NCBI RefSeq assembly: GCF_001514195.1
Contig: NZ_KQ948736.1
Span: 1,305,266 to 1,369,265, forward strand
Reading direction: 5' to 3'
Length of the DNA stretch: 64,000 bases
From: Streptomyces griseorubiginosus
Lineage (GTDB): Bacteria > Actinomycetota > Actinomycetes > Streptomycetales > Streptomycetaceae
In this document: one piece after another, positions 50,398 through 60,272 of the stretch
How the letters are laid out: every line of letters begins with the position of its first letter
Numbering within the stretch: position 1 is the first letter of the stretch
Translations under genes and position numbers: made by a program
Notes under the pieces: model-generated
The model's input: only the letters and a program-made list of their open reading frames with translations
What the model was told of the DNA's origin: nothing
Database searches by the model: none

Positions 50398-50642
50398 GGG
50401 GGCGCCTTTCGAGCGTTTGAGCCACCTGTGCTGAGGGTTCAGTCTAGGGGGGGTACGAAAGGGTGGGGCAACCGGGCGGTAGGACTTTGTACGCCATCGG
50501 TATGGCCGGACACGCCGATGGTGGAGCAGCAGCTTTTCGCTTCCCTCAACTTGACGTGCGCCGAAGGGAAACGGTTGCTCAATGATCCCTTACGGGTGAG
50601 TCACGATCGAACATCGGTGGCCGCACCCGTTCCGTGCTCCCC

Positions 50643-53336
50643 TCAAGCCTCCCCGCGAATCACCGCGAGCACTCCGTCCAGCTCGTCAGCCTTCACGAGA
50701 ACGTCACGAGCCTTGGAGCCCTCGCTCGGCCCGACGATCCCCCGCGACTCCATCAGGTCCATCAGCCGCCCCGCCTTCGCGAACCCGACCCGCAGCTTGC
50801 GCTGGAGCATGGACGTGGACCCGAACTGCGTGGAGACGACCAGCTCGGCCGCCTGGCACAGCAGGTCGAGGTCGTCGCCGATCTCCTCGTCGATCTCCTT
50901 CTTCTGCTTGGTGCCCACGACGACGTCGTCCCGGAAGACCGGCGCCATCTGGTCCTTGCAGTGCTGGACGATCGCCGCGACCTCGTCCTCGGTCACGAAG
51001 GCGCCCTGCATACGGGTGGGCTTGTTGGCGCCCATCGGCAGGAAGAGCCCGTCGCCCTTGCCGATCAGCTTCTCCGCGCCGGGCTGGTCGAGGATGACCC
51101 GCGAGTCGGCGAGCGAGGAGGTGGCGAAGGCGAGCCTCGAAGGCACGTTCGCCTTGATCAGACCGGTGACGACGTCCACCGACGGCCGCTGCGTGGCGAG
51201 CACCAGGTGGATGCCGGCCGCGCGCGCGAGCTGCGTGATGCGCACGATCGCGTCCTCGACGTCCCTGGGCGCGACCATCATCAGGTCGGCGAGCTCGTCG
51301 ACGATCACCAGCAGGTACGGGTACGGCTGGAGCTCACGCTCACTGCCCTCGGGCAGCTTGACCTTGCCGTTCCTGATGGCCTCGTTGAAGTCGTCGATGT
51401 GCCGGAATCCGTACGCCGCCAGGTCGTCGTAGCGCAGGTCCATCTCGCGTACGACCCACTGGAGCGCCTCGGCGGCCCGCTTCGGGTTGGTGATGATCGG
51501 CGTGATGAGGTGCGGGATGCCCTCGTAGGCCGTCAGTTCCACACGCTTGGGGTCGACGAGGACCATGCGCACGTCCTCGGGGGTCGCGCGCACCATGATG
51601 GAAGTGATCAGGCAGTTGATGCACGACGACTTACCGGAACCGGTGGCTCCGGCGACGAGCACGTGCGGCATCTTCGCCAGGTTGGCCATCACATAGCCGC
51701 CCTCGACGTCCTTGCCGAGCGCGACCAGCATGGGGTGCTCGTCCTCGGCGGCGGCCGCGAGCCGCAGCACGTCACCGAGGTTGACCATCTCCCGGTCGGT
51801 GTTGGGGATCTCGATGCCGACCGCGGACTTTCCGGGGATCGGGCTGATGATCCGCACGTCCGGGCTGGCGACGGCGTACGCGATGTTCTTGGCCAGCGCG
51901 GTGATCCGCTCGACCTTCACGGCGGGTCCGAGCTCGACCTCGTAGCGTGTGACCGTCGGCCCGCGCGTGAAGCCGGTGACGGCGGCGTCGACCTTGAACT
52001 CGGTGAAGACGTTGGTCAGCGAGGCGACTATGGCGTCGTTGGCCGCGCTGCGCGCCTTGCCCGGGCCACCGCGCTCCAGGAGGTCGAGCGAGGGCAGTGC
52101 GTAGGTGATGTCGCCCGAGAGCTGGAGCTGCTCCGCGCGCGCGGGCAGGTCGCTCGGCGCCTCGGGAGCGGGCTTGGTGAGGTCGGCGACCTCGACCTTG
52201 AGCTTCTCCTGCTTCGGCTTCGCGTCCTGCTTGGGCCGCGCGGCCGGGACCGGGGTGGGCACCGGGGTCGTCTCCACCCGGTCGCCCACGCTCACCCCTT
52301 GGGTGAGGTCGGCGACCAGCGGCGACGGCGGCAGACCGTGCATGACCACGCCGTCCAGGTCCGCGGCGGCGGCCGCGGCGAAGTCCACGGCGTCCATCTG
52401 CCGGTCCATCGCGGGCTGCGGCACCGCGGAGCGCCTGGGGCGCCCGCGACGCTGCGAGAGGGCTTCCTGTTCCGCGCCGTCGGGGTCGTACGACTCGGGT
52501 GCGGGACCGCGCCGGCGACCGCGCGCGGGCAGCGCCTCACGCCACTGCTCGTCGTAGCGCTCGTCGTCGTCCCCGAACTCGTCCACCACCGGGTCGGGCA
52601 GGATCCCGAGCCGCACCCCGAGCTCCCGCAGCCGTCGCGGGATGGCGTTGACGGGGGTGGCGGTGACGACGAGCAGGCCGAAGACGGTCAGCAGCACCAG
52701 CAGCGGTACGGCCAGGACGTCGCCCATGGTGTACGTGAGCGGGGTCGCCGCTCCCCAGCCGATGAGGCCGCCGGCGTCCCTTATGGCCTGCATGCCGGCG
52801 CTGCGGGCCGGCGAGCCGCAGGCGATGTGGACCTGCCCGAGCACGCCGATGACGAGCGCCGACAGACCGATCACGATCCGGCCGTTGGCCTCGGGCTTCT
52901 CGGGGTGCCGGATGAAACGGACGGCGACGACGGCGAGCAGTATCGGTACGAGGAGGTCGAGCCGGCCGAAGGCGCCCGTCACGATGATCTCGACGAGGTC
53001 GCCGACCGGGCCGCGCAGGTTCGACCAGGTACCGGCGGCGACGATCAGGCCGAGTCCGAGCAGCAGGAGGGCCACGCCGTCCTTCCGGTGCGCGGGGTCG
53101 AGGTTCTTGGCTCCCTGCCCTATGCCGCGGAACACCGCGCCGACGGCATGGGCGACGCCGAGCCAGAGGGCCCGGAAGAGCCGCAGGACGCCACCGGTGG
53201 GGCTGGGCGCGGGCCTCGGCGGCGCGGCCTTCTTCGCGGGGGCCTTCCTGGCGGGCGCCTTCTTCGCCGGACCCTTCGCGGGAGCGGCAGCCTTCTTGGC
53301 GGGCTGCTTCTTGGCTGCGGAGGGACGTGAGGCCAT
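50643..53336 (-). CDS. ftsK: DNA translocase FtsK/SpoIIIE
   Basis: 897 aa. A Lys/Ala/Pro-rich N-terminus (KKQPAKKAAAPAKGPAKKAP) precedes four helices, a 200-residue linker, the alpha and beta motor domains with Walker A GATGSGKSS near residue 565 and Walker B VIVDELADL, and the gamma winged helix (QRKLRVGFAKAGRLMDLME). It pumps chromosomal DNA during sporulation septation. ATG 53336 follows good SD spacing; the preceding in-frame ATG would add 18 residues. Confidence 0.95.
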   Translation of the reverse strand: MASRPSAAKKQPAKKAAAPAKGPAKKAPARKAPAKKAAPPRPAPSPTGGVLRLFRALWLGVAHAVGAVFRGIGQGAKNLDPAHRKDGVALLLLGLGLIVAAGTWSNLRGPVGDLVEIIVTGAFGRLDLLVPILLAVVAVRFIRHPEKPEANGRIVIGLSALVIGVLGQVHIACGSPARSAGMQAIRDAGGLIGWGAATPLTYTMGDVLAVPLLVLLTVFGLLVVTATPVNAIPRRLRELGVRLGILPDPVVDEFGDDDERYDEQWREALPARGRRRGPAPESYDPDGAEQEALSQRRGRPRRSAVPQPAMDRQMDAVDFAAAAAADLDGVVMHGLPPSPLVADLTQGVSVGDRVETTPVPTPVPAARPKQDAKPKQEKLKVEVADLTKPAPEAPSDLPARAEQLQLSGDITYALPSLDLLERGGPGKARSAANDAIVASLTNVFTEFKVDAAVTGFTRGPTVTRYEVELGPAVKVERITALAKNIAYAVASPDVRIISPIPGKSAVGIEIPNTDREMVNLGDVLRLAAAAEDEHPMLVALGKDVEGGYVMANLAKMPHVLVAGATGSGKSSCINCLITSIMVRATPEDVRMVLVDPKRVELTAYEGIPHLITPIITNPKRAAEALQWVVREMDLRYDDLAAYGFRHIDDFNEAIRNGKVKLPEGSERELQPYPYLLVIVDELADLMMVAPRDVEDAIVRITQLARAAGIHLVLATQRPSVDVVTGLIKANVPSRLAFATSSLADSRVILDQPGAEKLIGKGDGLFLPMGANKPTRMQGAFVTEDEVAAIVQHCKDQMAPVFRDDVVVGTKQKKEIDEEIGDDLDLLCQAAELVVSTQFGSTSMLQRKLRVGFAKAGRLMDLMESRGIVGPSEGSKARDVLVKADELDGVLAVIRGEA

Positions 53337-53476
53337 AGGTGTGAGATTACCGGTGGAGAAGGCAACGGACACGTGTGCCCGCTGCTTCACCCGTTCGTGT
53401 CGCCTCTGAAGAGGCGTGGAACTGACGCACCCTTGTGGAACGGGTGAACTGACGGATGCTCACCGGCGATCCCGCG

Positions 53477-54160
53477 TCAGTTCTGCGAGGACACCGAAGG
53501 AGAGGGCCCGGTGCCGGGCTCCAGCGCGTCCAGCGCCCGCCGCAACCCGGTGAGTTTGCGTTCGAGATGGGCCGCGGTGGCCACCGCGGCCGCGTCCGCG
53601 GACTCGTCGTCGAGTTGCTTGGACAGCGCCTCCGCCTGCTCCTCGACCGCCGCGAGGCGCGCCGACAACTCGGCGAGCAGACCCGCCGGCTCCTTGGCGT
53701 CGCCGACCGCGGCCTTGCCGCCACCGCCCTCCAACTGGAGCCGCAGCAGCGCCGCCTGCTCACGCAGCTGGCAGTTCTTCATGTAGAGCTCGACGAAGAC
53801 CGAGACCTTCGCGCGCAGCACCCACGGGTCGAACGGCTTGGAGATGTAGTCCACCGCGCCGGCCGCGTACCCACGGAAGGTGTGGTGCGGACCGTGGTTG
53901 ATCGCGGTGAGGAAGATGATCGGGATGTCCCGGGTCCGCTCCCGCCGCTTGATGTGCGCCGCGGTCTCGAAGCCGTCCATGCCAGGCATCTGGACGTCCA
54001 GCAGAATCACCGCGAAGTCGTCCGTGAGCAGCGCTTTGAGCGCTTCCTCCCCGGACGATGCCCGCACCAGTGTCTGATCGAGCGCGGAGAGGATGGCCTC
54101 CAGCGCCAGCAGATTCTCCGGCCGGTCATCGACCAGGAGGATCTTGGCCTTCTGCACCAT
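53477..54160 (-). CDS. osaB: Response regulator OsaB
   Basis: 227 aa from ATG 54160 with GAGGAGG upstream. Receiver at residues 5-120: DD pair in ILLVDDRPEN, phospho-Asp in AVILLDVQMPGMDG, Lys in DYISKPFD. No DNA-binding domain; residues 150-227 are a predicted coiled coil (LSARLAAVEEQAEALSKQLDDE). In S. coelicolor OsaB and the adjacent hybrid kinase OsaA are required for osmoadaptation. The gene order is the same here. Confidence 0.9.
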   Translation of the reverse strand: MVQKAKILLVDDRPENLLALEAILSALDQTLVRASSGEEALKALLTDDFAVILLDVQMPGMDGFETAAHIKRRERTRDIPIIFLTAINHGPHHTFRGYAAGAVDYISKPFDPWVLRAKVSVFVELYMKNCQLREQAALLRLQLEGGGGKAAVGDAKEPAGLLAELSARLAAVEEQAEALSKQLDDESADAAAVATAAHLERKLTGLRRALDALEPGTGPSPSVSSQN

Positions 54161-54404
54161 GGCCCGCCCTCCTCGCCCCGGATGTGCACCGGGTGCCGCC
54201 CCTGGGGACGACTCCCTTTCGCCGCCCGTCCTTGTGCCGGTCATCGTAGCCGCACCCTGTCTGTCGCCACACCCTGTCACCGCGATGTCACTGTGCACGT
54301 AGCACGAACGAAGCGGGAGACCAGAAGGTTCCCCGAATCCCGCAGTTCTACACGGCGTCGGACACACTCGGTCAGCAACTCCGCGTGAACTTCGCCGAAT
54401 CCCA

Positions 54405-57400
54405 TCACTCTCCCCGCATCCACTGTTGCATCACCGACAGCAGATGATCGGGATCGACCGGCTTGGTCACGTAGTCGGAGGCCCCCGACTCCAGCGCCTT
54501 CTCCCGGTCGCCCTTCATGGCCTTCGCGGTCAGCGCGATGATGGGCAGCCCGGCGAACTGCGGCATCCTGCGGATCGCCGTCGTGGTCGCGTACCCGTCC
54601 ATCTCCGGCATCATGATGTCCATCAGGACGACCGCCACGTCCTCGTGCTGCTCCAGCACCTCGATGCCCTCACGGCCGTTCTCCGCGTAGAGCACGGACA
54701 GTCCGTGCTGTTCGAGGACGCTGGTGAGCGCGAACACGTTGCGGATGTCGTCGTCGACGATCAGCACCTTCTCCCCACCGAACCGGATGCCCCGGCGCGG
54801 CTGCGGGGCGGACTGGTGCTCCACCGCCGACCACTGGTCCGGCTGCCCGATCCGCTGCTCCAGGGCGGGCGCGGTCCGGCGGCGGCGCCGGAACAGCGCA
54901 GCGGCACCGTTCTGCGTCTCCTGGTACGACCTCACCTCGGCCGGCGTCTCCACCTCGGCCCCGGACATGCCGTTCTCCGAGGTGGACGCCACGAGGTCGC
55001 CGGCCTCCAGGGCGGGCATGGACTGCTGGTAGCCCTGGGGCGGCAGTTCACTGGGGTGCAGCGGCAAATACAGCGTGAACGTCGATCCGCGCCCCGGCTC
55101 GCTCTGCGCGTGGATCTCACCGCCGAGCAGCTGCGCGATCTCCCGCGAGATCGACAGGCCGAGACCGGTACCGCCGTACTTGCGGCTGGTCGTGCCGTCT
55201 GCCTGCTTGAACGCCTCGAAGATCACCCGCATCTTGCTGGCCGCGATCCCGATGCCGGTGTCGGTCACCGAGAACGCGATCAGGTCGGCGTCCGCGTCAC
55301 GCAGCGAACCGGCCTCCAGCAACTGCTCCCGGATCGCCACCGGCACATCCCGCCCGGCGGGCCGGATGACCAGCTCGACGGCCCCGGAGTCGGTGAACTT
55401 GACCGCGTTGGACAGCAGGTTGCGCAGCACCTGGAGCAGGCGCTGCTCGTCGGTGTGCAGCGTGGCGGGCAGCTCGGGCGAGACCCGTACCGACAGGTCG
55501 AGCCCCTTCTCCGCGGTCAGCGGCCGGAAGGTGGCCTCCACGTAGTCCACGAGCTGCACGAGCGCGATCCGTGTCGGGGAGACGTCCATCTTGCCCGCCT
55601 CGACCTTCGACAGGTCGAGGATGTCGTTGATCAGCTGGAGCAGGTCGGACCCGGCCCCGTGGATGGTCTCCGCGAACTCGACCTGCTTCGGGGTGAGGTT
55701 GGAGTCCGCGTTGTCGGCGAGCAGCTTGGCGAGGATCAGCAGCGAGTTGAGCGGTGTCCGCAGCTCGTGGGACATGTTGGCCAGGAACTCGCTCTTGTAC
55801 CGCATCGACACGGCGAGTTGCTCGGCACGCTCCTCCAGGACCTGCCGCGCCTCCTCGATCTCGGTGTTCTTCACCTCGATGTCGCGGTTCTGCTGGGCCA
55901 GCAGCTCGGCCTTCTCCTCCAGCTCGGCGTTGGACGCCTGGAGGGCCTTCTGCCGGTTCTCCAACTCCGCCGACCGCTCCCTGAGTTGCTCGGTGAGCTC
56001 CTGCGACTGCTTCAGCAGCACCTCCGTCTTGGTGTTGACGGAGATGGTGTTGACGCTGGTCGCGATCATCTCGGCGATCTGGTTGAGGAAGTCCTTCTGG
56101 ATCTGCGTAAAGGGTGTAAAGGAGGCGAGCTCGATGACTCCGAGCACCTTCCCCTCGAACAGCACCGGGAGGACGATCACTTGCGCGGGCGGCGCCTCTC
56201 CGAGACCGGAGGAGATCTTCAGGTAGCCGCTGGGCGCGTTCTCCACCAGGATCGTGCGCTTCTCCTCGGCGGCCGTCCCGATGAGCGCCTCACCCGGCCG
56301 GAACGACGTCGGCATGGAGCCCATCGAGTAGCCGTACGACCCGAGCATCCGCAGCTCGTACTGGTCGTCGCTGTCGGCCGCGAGGTCCTTGCCGTCGAGC
56401 AGCGGCATGGCCACGAAGAACGCCCCGTGCTGCGCGGACACCACCGGCGTCAGCTCGCTCATGATCAGCGAGGCCACGTCCTCCAGGTCCCGGCGGCCCT
56501 GCATGAGCGCCGAGATACGGGCCAGGTTGCCCTTGAGCCAGTCCTGCTCCTTGTTGGCGATCGTGGTGTCGCGCAGGTTGGCGATCATCTTGTTGATGTA
56601 GTCCTGGAGCTCCTGGATCTCCCCGGACGCGTCCACGTCGATCTTCAGGTTCAGGTCGCCCCGCGTCACCGCGGTCGCCACGCGCGCGATGGCGCGTACC
56701 TGGCGCGTAAGGTTTCCTGCCATTTCGTTCACGGACTCGGTGAGGTCGCGCCACGTGCCGTCGACGTCCCGCACCCGCGCCTGTCCACCGAGCTGTCCCT
56801 CGGTGCCCACCTCGCGGGCGACCCGGGTGACCTCCTCGGCGAAGGACGACAGCTGGTCGACCATCGTGTTGATCGTGGTCTTCAGCTCCAGGATCTCGCC
56901 CCGGGCGTCGATGTCGATCTTCTTCGTCAGGTCACCCTTGGCGATGGCCGTGGTCACCATGGCGATGTTCCGCACCTGACCGGTCAGGTTGGACGCCATC
57001 TGGTTCACGGACTCGGTGAGGTCCTTCCAGGTGCCGGCCACACCGGGCACCCGTGCCTGACCGCCCAGGATGCCGTCCGTGCCCACCTCGCGGGCCACCT
57101 TGGTGACCTGGTCGGCGAACGAACTCAGTGTCTTCACCATGGTGTTGAAGGTGTCGGCGAGCTGGGCGACCTCACCGCGCGCTTCGATGGTCACGGTCCG
57201 CGTGAGGTCACCGTTGGCGACCGCGTTGGCGACCTGGGAGATGTTGCGCACCTGCATGGTCAGGTTGTTGGCCATCAGGTTCACGTTGTCGCTGAGGTCC
57301 TTCCAGATGCCCGTGACACCCGGAACCCGTGCCTGGCCGCCCAGCTGACCCTCGGTGCCCACCTCGCGGGCCACCCGCGTCACCTGCTCGGCGAAGGACG

Positions 57401-59876
57401 ACAGCTGGTCGACCATCGTGTTGACGGTGGTGACGAGCTCGAGGATCTCGCCCTTGGCGTCGACGGTGATCTTCTTGGAGAGGTCGCCCTTGGCGACGGC
57501 GGTCGTGACCTCGGCGATGTTGCGGACCTGGATGGTCAGGTTGTTCGCCATGAAGTTCACGGACTGCGTGAGGTCCTTCCAGGTGCCGGAGACCCCCTGC
57601 ACCTCGGCCTGCCCGCCCAGGATGCCCTCGGTACCCACCTCGCGGGCCACCCGCGTCACCTGGTCGGCGAAGCTGGAGAGCTGGTCCACCATCGTGTTGA
57701 GGGTGTTCTTCAGCTCCAGGATCTCGCCCCGGGCATCCACGTCGATCTTCTGCGACAGGTCACCCCGGGCCACCGCGGTCGCCACCTGGGCGATGTTCCG
57801 CACCTGGGCAGTAAGGTTTCCTGCCATTCCGTTCACGGAGTCGGTCAGGTCCCGCCACACACCGGCGACGCCGGGTACCTGCGCCTGCCCGCCGAGACGG
57901 CCCTCCGTGCCCACGTCACGGGCCACCCGGGTCACCTGGTCGGCGAAGGCGGAGAGCTGGTCGACCATCGTGTTGATGGTGTTCTTCAGCTCCAGGATCT
58001 CGCCCCGGGCGTCCACGTCGATCTTCTGGGAGAGGTCACCGCGGGCCACCGCCGTCGTCACCTGGGCGATCTGCCGCACCTGCGAGGTGAGGTTGCCACC
58101 CATGAAGTTGACGGAGTCCGTGAGTTCCTTCCAGGTGCCGGAGACCCCTGGCACCACGGCCTGACCGCCCAGGCGCCCCTCGGTGCCCACGTCCCGGGCC
58201 ATCCGCGTCACCTGGTCGGCGAAGGCGGACAGCTGGTCCACCATCGTGTTCACGGTGTTCTTCAGCTGGAGCATCTCGCCGGAGACGTCCACGGTGACCT
58301 TCTGCGACAGGTCACCGTTGGCCACCGCCGTCGTCACCTGGGCGATGTTCCTCACCTGACCGGTGAGGTTCCTGAACGCCGTGTTGACGGAGTCGGTGAG
58401 GTCCTTCCAGGTTCCGGCGGCCCCGGGCACCTGGGCCTGACCGCCCAGCTCACCCTCGACGCCGATCTCACGCGCCACACGCGTGACCTCGGCACCGAAC
58501 GCGGACAGCTGGTCCACCATCCCGTTGACGGTGTTCTTCAGCTCCAGCATCTCGCCGGCCACGTCCACGGTGACCTTCTGCGACAGGTCACCGTTGGCCA
58601 CCGCCGTCGTCACCGCGGCGATGTCCCGCACCTGCGTGGTGAGGTTCCGGAAGACCGTGTTCACCGAATCGGTGAGGTCCTTCCACGTCCCCGCCGCACC
58701 CGGCACGTTCGCCTGCCCGCCCAGCTGCCCCTCGGCACCGACCTCGTTGGCCACCCGCGTGACCTCGTCCGCGAAGATCCGCAGCGTCTCGGTCATCTGG
58801 TTGATCGTGTCGGCGAGCTGCGCGACCTCACCACGCGCCGACACCGTCACCTTCTGCGACAGATCACCGTTGGCGACCGCGGTCGTCACCTGGGCGATGC
58901 CGCGCACCTGGGCAGTAAGGTTTCCTGCCATCAGGTTCACCGAATCGGTGAGGTCCTTCCACACGCCGGCCACACCCGGCACCTGCGCCTGGCCACCCAG
59001 CTCGCCCTCGACACCCACCTCACGCGCGACGCGGGTCACCTCGGAGGAGAAGGACGACAGCTGGTCCACCATCGTGTTGACGGTGTTCTTCAGCTCCAGC
59101 ATCTCGCCGGCCACATGCACCGTGACCTTGCGGGACAGGTCGCCCTTGGCGACTGCCGTCGTCACCAGGGCGATGTCCCGCACCTGGGCCGTCAGCCGGT
59201 ACGCCATCGTGTTGACGGACTCGGTCAGGTCCTTCCAGGAACCCGACATGCCCCGCACACGTGCCTGGCCGCCGAGCTTGCCCTCGGTACCGACCTCGCT
59301 GGCCACGCGCGTGACCTCGTCGGTGAAGGTCGACAGCTGATCGACAAGGTTGTTTACAGTCCGCCCGACCTTCAGGAACTCCCCGCGCAGCGGATGCCCC
59401 GTCCCGTCCGGCGCCTGGGTCCTGAGCTCCATGCGGGGCGACAGGTCACCCTCCGCGACCGCCGAGAGCACCCGGCCGACCTCGGAGACCGGCCGTACGA
59501 GATCGTCCACCAGCGCGTTGGACGCATCGATGGCGGACGCCCAGGAGCCCTCACAGGCGCCTGTTTCCAGCCTTTCCGTGAGCTTGCCCTCACGGCCCAC
59601 CATGCGCCGCACCCGCGACAGCTCACCCGTCAGATGCAGATTGCGGTCGGCCACCTCGTTGAAAACAGCCGCGATCTCCGACATCACGCCGTCGCCGGAC
59701 ACCGTGAGCCTCTTGCGGAAGTTCCCGTCCCGCATGGACACCAGGGCGGCCAGCAGCCGGTTCAGGGCCGCCGTGTCCACCGCGGTGGTGCCATTGCTCG
59801 GTTTGCGCTGGTTGCTCGGGGACTGTCCGCCTTTCGCGCGCGTCTTAGTGCCCCGCGTCGCTGCGCCAGACTCCAC
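54405..59876 (-). CDS. osaA: Hybrid sensor kinase OsaA with an array of about 12 HAMP domains
   Basis: 1823 aa from GTG 59876 (GGGAGGGA 5 nt upstream). Two divergent HAMP units lead into ten near-identical 92-residue HAMP repeats (about 204-1124), a GAF domain (1125-1290), coiled coil, HisKA with MSHELRTPLN (His about 1367), ATPase domain (1430-1550) and a C-terminal receiver with Asp in VVLMDIMMPEMDG (about 1751). No membrane segment is seen, so it is cytoplasmic. It matches S. coelicolor OsaA (SCO5748) in size and layout; with OsaB it controls osmotic-stress responses. Confidence 0.95.
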   Translation of the reverse strand: MESGAATRGTKTRAKGGQSPSNQRKPSNGTTAVDTAALNRLLAALVSMRDGNFRKRLTVSGDGVMSEIAAVFNEVADRNLHLTGELSRVRRMVGREGKLTERLETGACEGSWASAIDASNALVDDLVRPVSEVGRVLSAVAEGDLSPRMELRTQAPDGTGHPLRGEFLKVGRTVNNLVDQLSTFTDEVTRVASEVGTEGKLGGQARVRGMSGSWKDLTESVNTMAYRLTAQVRDIALVTTAVAKGDLSRKVTVHVAGEMLELKNTVNTMVDQLSSFSSEVTRVAREVGVEGELGGQAQVPGVAGVWKDLTDSVNLMAGNLTAQVRGIAQVTTAVANGDLSQKVTVSARGEVAQLADTINQMTETLRIFADEVTRVANEVGAEGQLGGQANVPGAAGTWKDLTDSVNTVFRNLTTQVRDIAAVTTAVANGDLSQKVTVDVAGEMLELKNTVNGMVDQLSAFGAEVTRVAREIGVEGELGGQAQVPGAAGTWKDLTDSVNTAFRNLTGQVRNIAQVTTAVANGDLSQKVTVDVSGEMLQLKNTVNTMVDQLSAFADQVTRMARDVGTEGRLGGQAVVPGVSGTWKELTDSVNFMGGNLTSQVRQIAQVTTAVARGDLSQKIDVDARGEILELKNTINTMVDQLSAFADQVTRVARDVGTEGRLGGQAQVPGVAGVWRDLTDSVNGMAGNLTAQVRNIAQVATAVARGDLSQKIDVDARGEILELKNTLNTMVDQLSSFADQVTRVAREVGTEGILGGQAEVQGVSGTWKDLTQSVNFMANNLTIQVRNIAEVTTAVAKGDLSKKITVDAKGEILELVTTVNTMVDQLSSFAEQVTRVAREVGTEGQLGGQARVPGVTGIWKDLSDNVNLMANNLTMQVRNISQVANAVANGDLTRTVTIEARGEVAQLADTFNTMVKTLSSFADQVTKVAREVGTDGILGGQARVPGVAGTWKDLTESVNQMASNLTGQVRNIAMVTTAIAKGDLTKKIDIDARGEILELKTTINTMVDQLSSFAEEVTRVAREVGTEGQLGGQARVRDVDGTWRDLTESVNEMAGNLTRQVRAIARVATAVTRGDLNLKIDVDASGEIQELQDYINKMIANLRDTTIANKEQDWLKGNLARISALMQGRRDLEDVASLIMSELTPVVSAQHGAFFVAMPLLDGKDLAADSDDQYELRMLGSYGYSMGSMPTSFRPGEALIGTAAEEKRTILVENAPSGYLKISSGLGEAPPAQVIVLPVLFEGKVLGVIELASFTPFTQIQKDFLNQIAEMIATSVNTISVNTKTEVLLKQSQELTEQLRERSAELENRQKALQASNAELEEKAELLAQQNRDIEVKNTEIEEARQVLEERAEQLAVSMRYKSEFLANMSHELRTPLNSLLILAKLLADNADSNLTPKQVEFAETIHGAGSDLLQLINDILDLSKVEAGKMDVSPTRIALVQLVDYVEATFRPLTAEKGLDLSVRVSPELPATLHTDEQRLLQVLRNLLSNAVKFTDSGAVELVIRPAGRDVPVAIREQLLEAGSLRDADADLIAFSVTDTGIGIAASKMRVIFEAFKQADGTTSRKYGGTGLGLSISREIAQLLGGEIHAQSEPGRGSTFTLYLPLHPSELPPQGYQQSMPALEAGDLVASTSENGMSGAEVETPAEVRSYQETQNGAAALFRRRRRTAPALEQRIGQPDQWSAVEHQSAPQPRRGIRFGGEKVLIVDDDIRNVFALTSVLEQHGLSVLYAENGREGIEVLEQHEDVAVVLMDIMMPEMDGYATTTAIRRMPQFAGLPIIALTAKAMKGDREKALESGASDYVTKPVDPDHLLSVMQQWMRGE
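56505..59267 (-). repeat. Ten 276-bp tandem units encoding HAMP domains in osaA
   Basis: Each unit encodes LGGQAxVPGVxGxWKDLTxSVNxMAxNLTxQV-type sequence. Unit length is fixed at 92 codons. A 17-bp AT-richer patch (GTAAGGTTTCCTGCCAT on the plus strand) is identical at 56707, 57811 and 58915, exactly four units apart. Confidence 0.9.
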
Positions 59877-60272
59877 TGTGTCCCTCCCGCAGGGGTCGAC
59901 CGTTACTGCTGTGCTCGGGTGGTGCCGCGCGGCATACCGGTTGCTGCCGCGCACTCCTGCTTACTACAGCGATATCTCAACCGGGCGAACAAAGCCGCAC
60001 GACGGGCTGCTGCCCGTCTCACGCGGACGGCACTCGGCCTGCCCGAACCTTCTTCAGGAGCCTGCCCAGTGTTTCACCCAGGTTGAACCCGGCCATAACA
60101 GTTCGGCAGCTTCGCACATCGTCCGCACACCCTCCGGACGGAAACACTGCAGACCGGCATCCGCACAGCCGTCGAAGGTAAGTAACCTTGCATGCGGCTG
60201 TCCAGCCGAGCCGGTCCGTCCGGCCTGGGCGGTGGCACGAGCACGAGCGGGCATCGGAGGGCGGCCGCACAC
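59877..60272. promoter_or_regulatory. Divergent promoter region of osaA and the PP2C phosphatase
   Basis: 396 bp with no supported gene. AAGGT-AAGTA-ACCTT (60175-60189) is a short perfect inverted repeat about 84 bp before the phosphatase start and a candidate operator. A possible upstream start (ATG 60192) for the phosphatase lacks a ribosome-binding site. Confidence 0.4.

Noticed and set aside
56505..59267. Regular repeats considered as a CRISPR or mobile array
   Set aside because: The 276-bp units are coding, in frame, without spacers, and are HAMP domains.
54426..60086. Continuous open frame of 1886 codons antisense to osaA
   Set aside because: It is rich in Arg, His, Gly and Leu, mirrors the HAMP repeats and lacks any domain. 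Long antisense frames are expected in high-GC repeats opposite a real gene.
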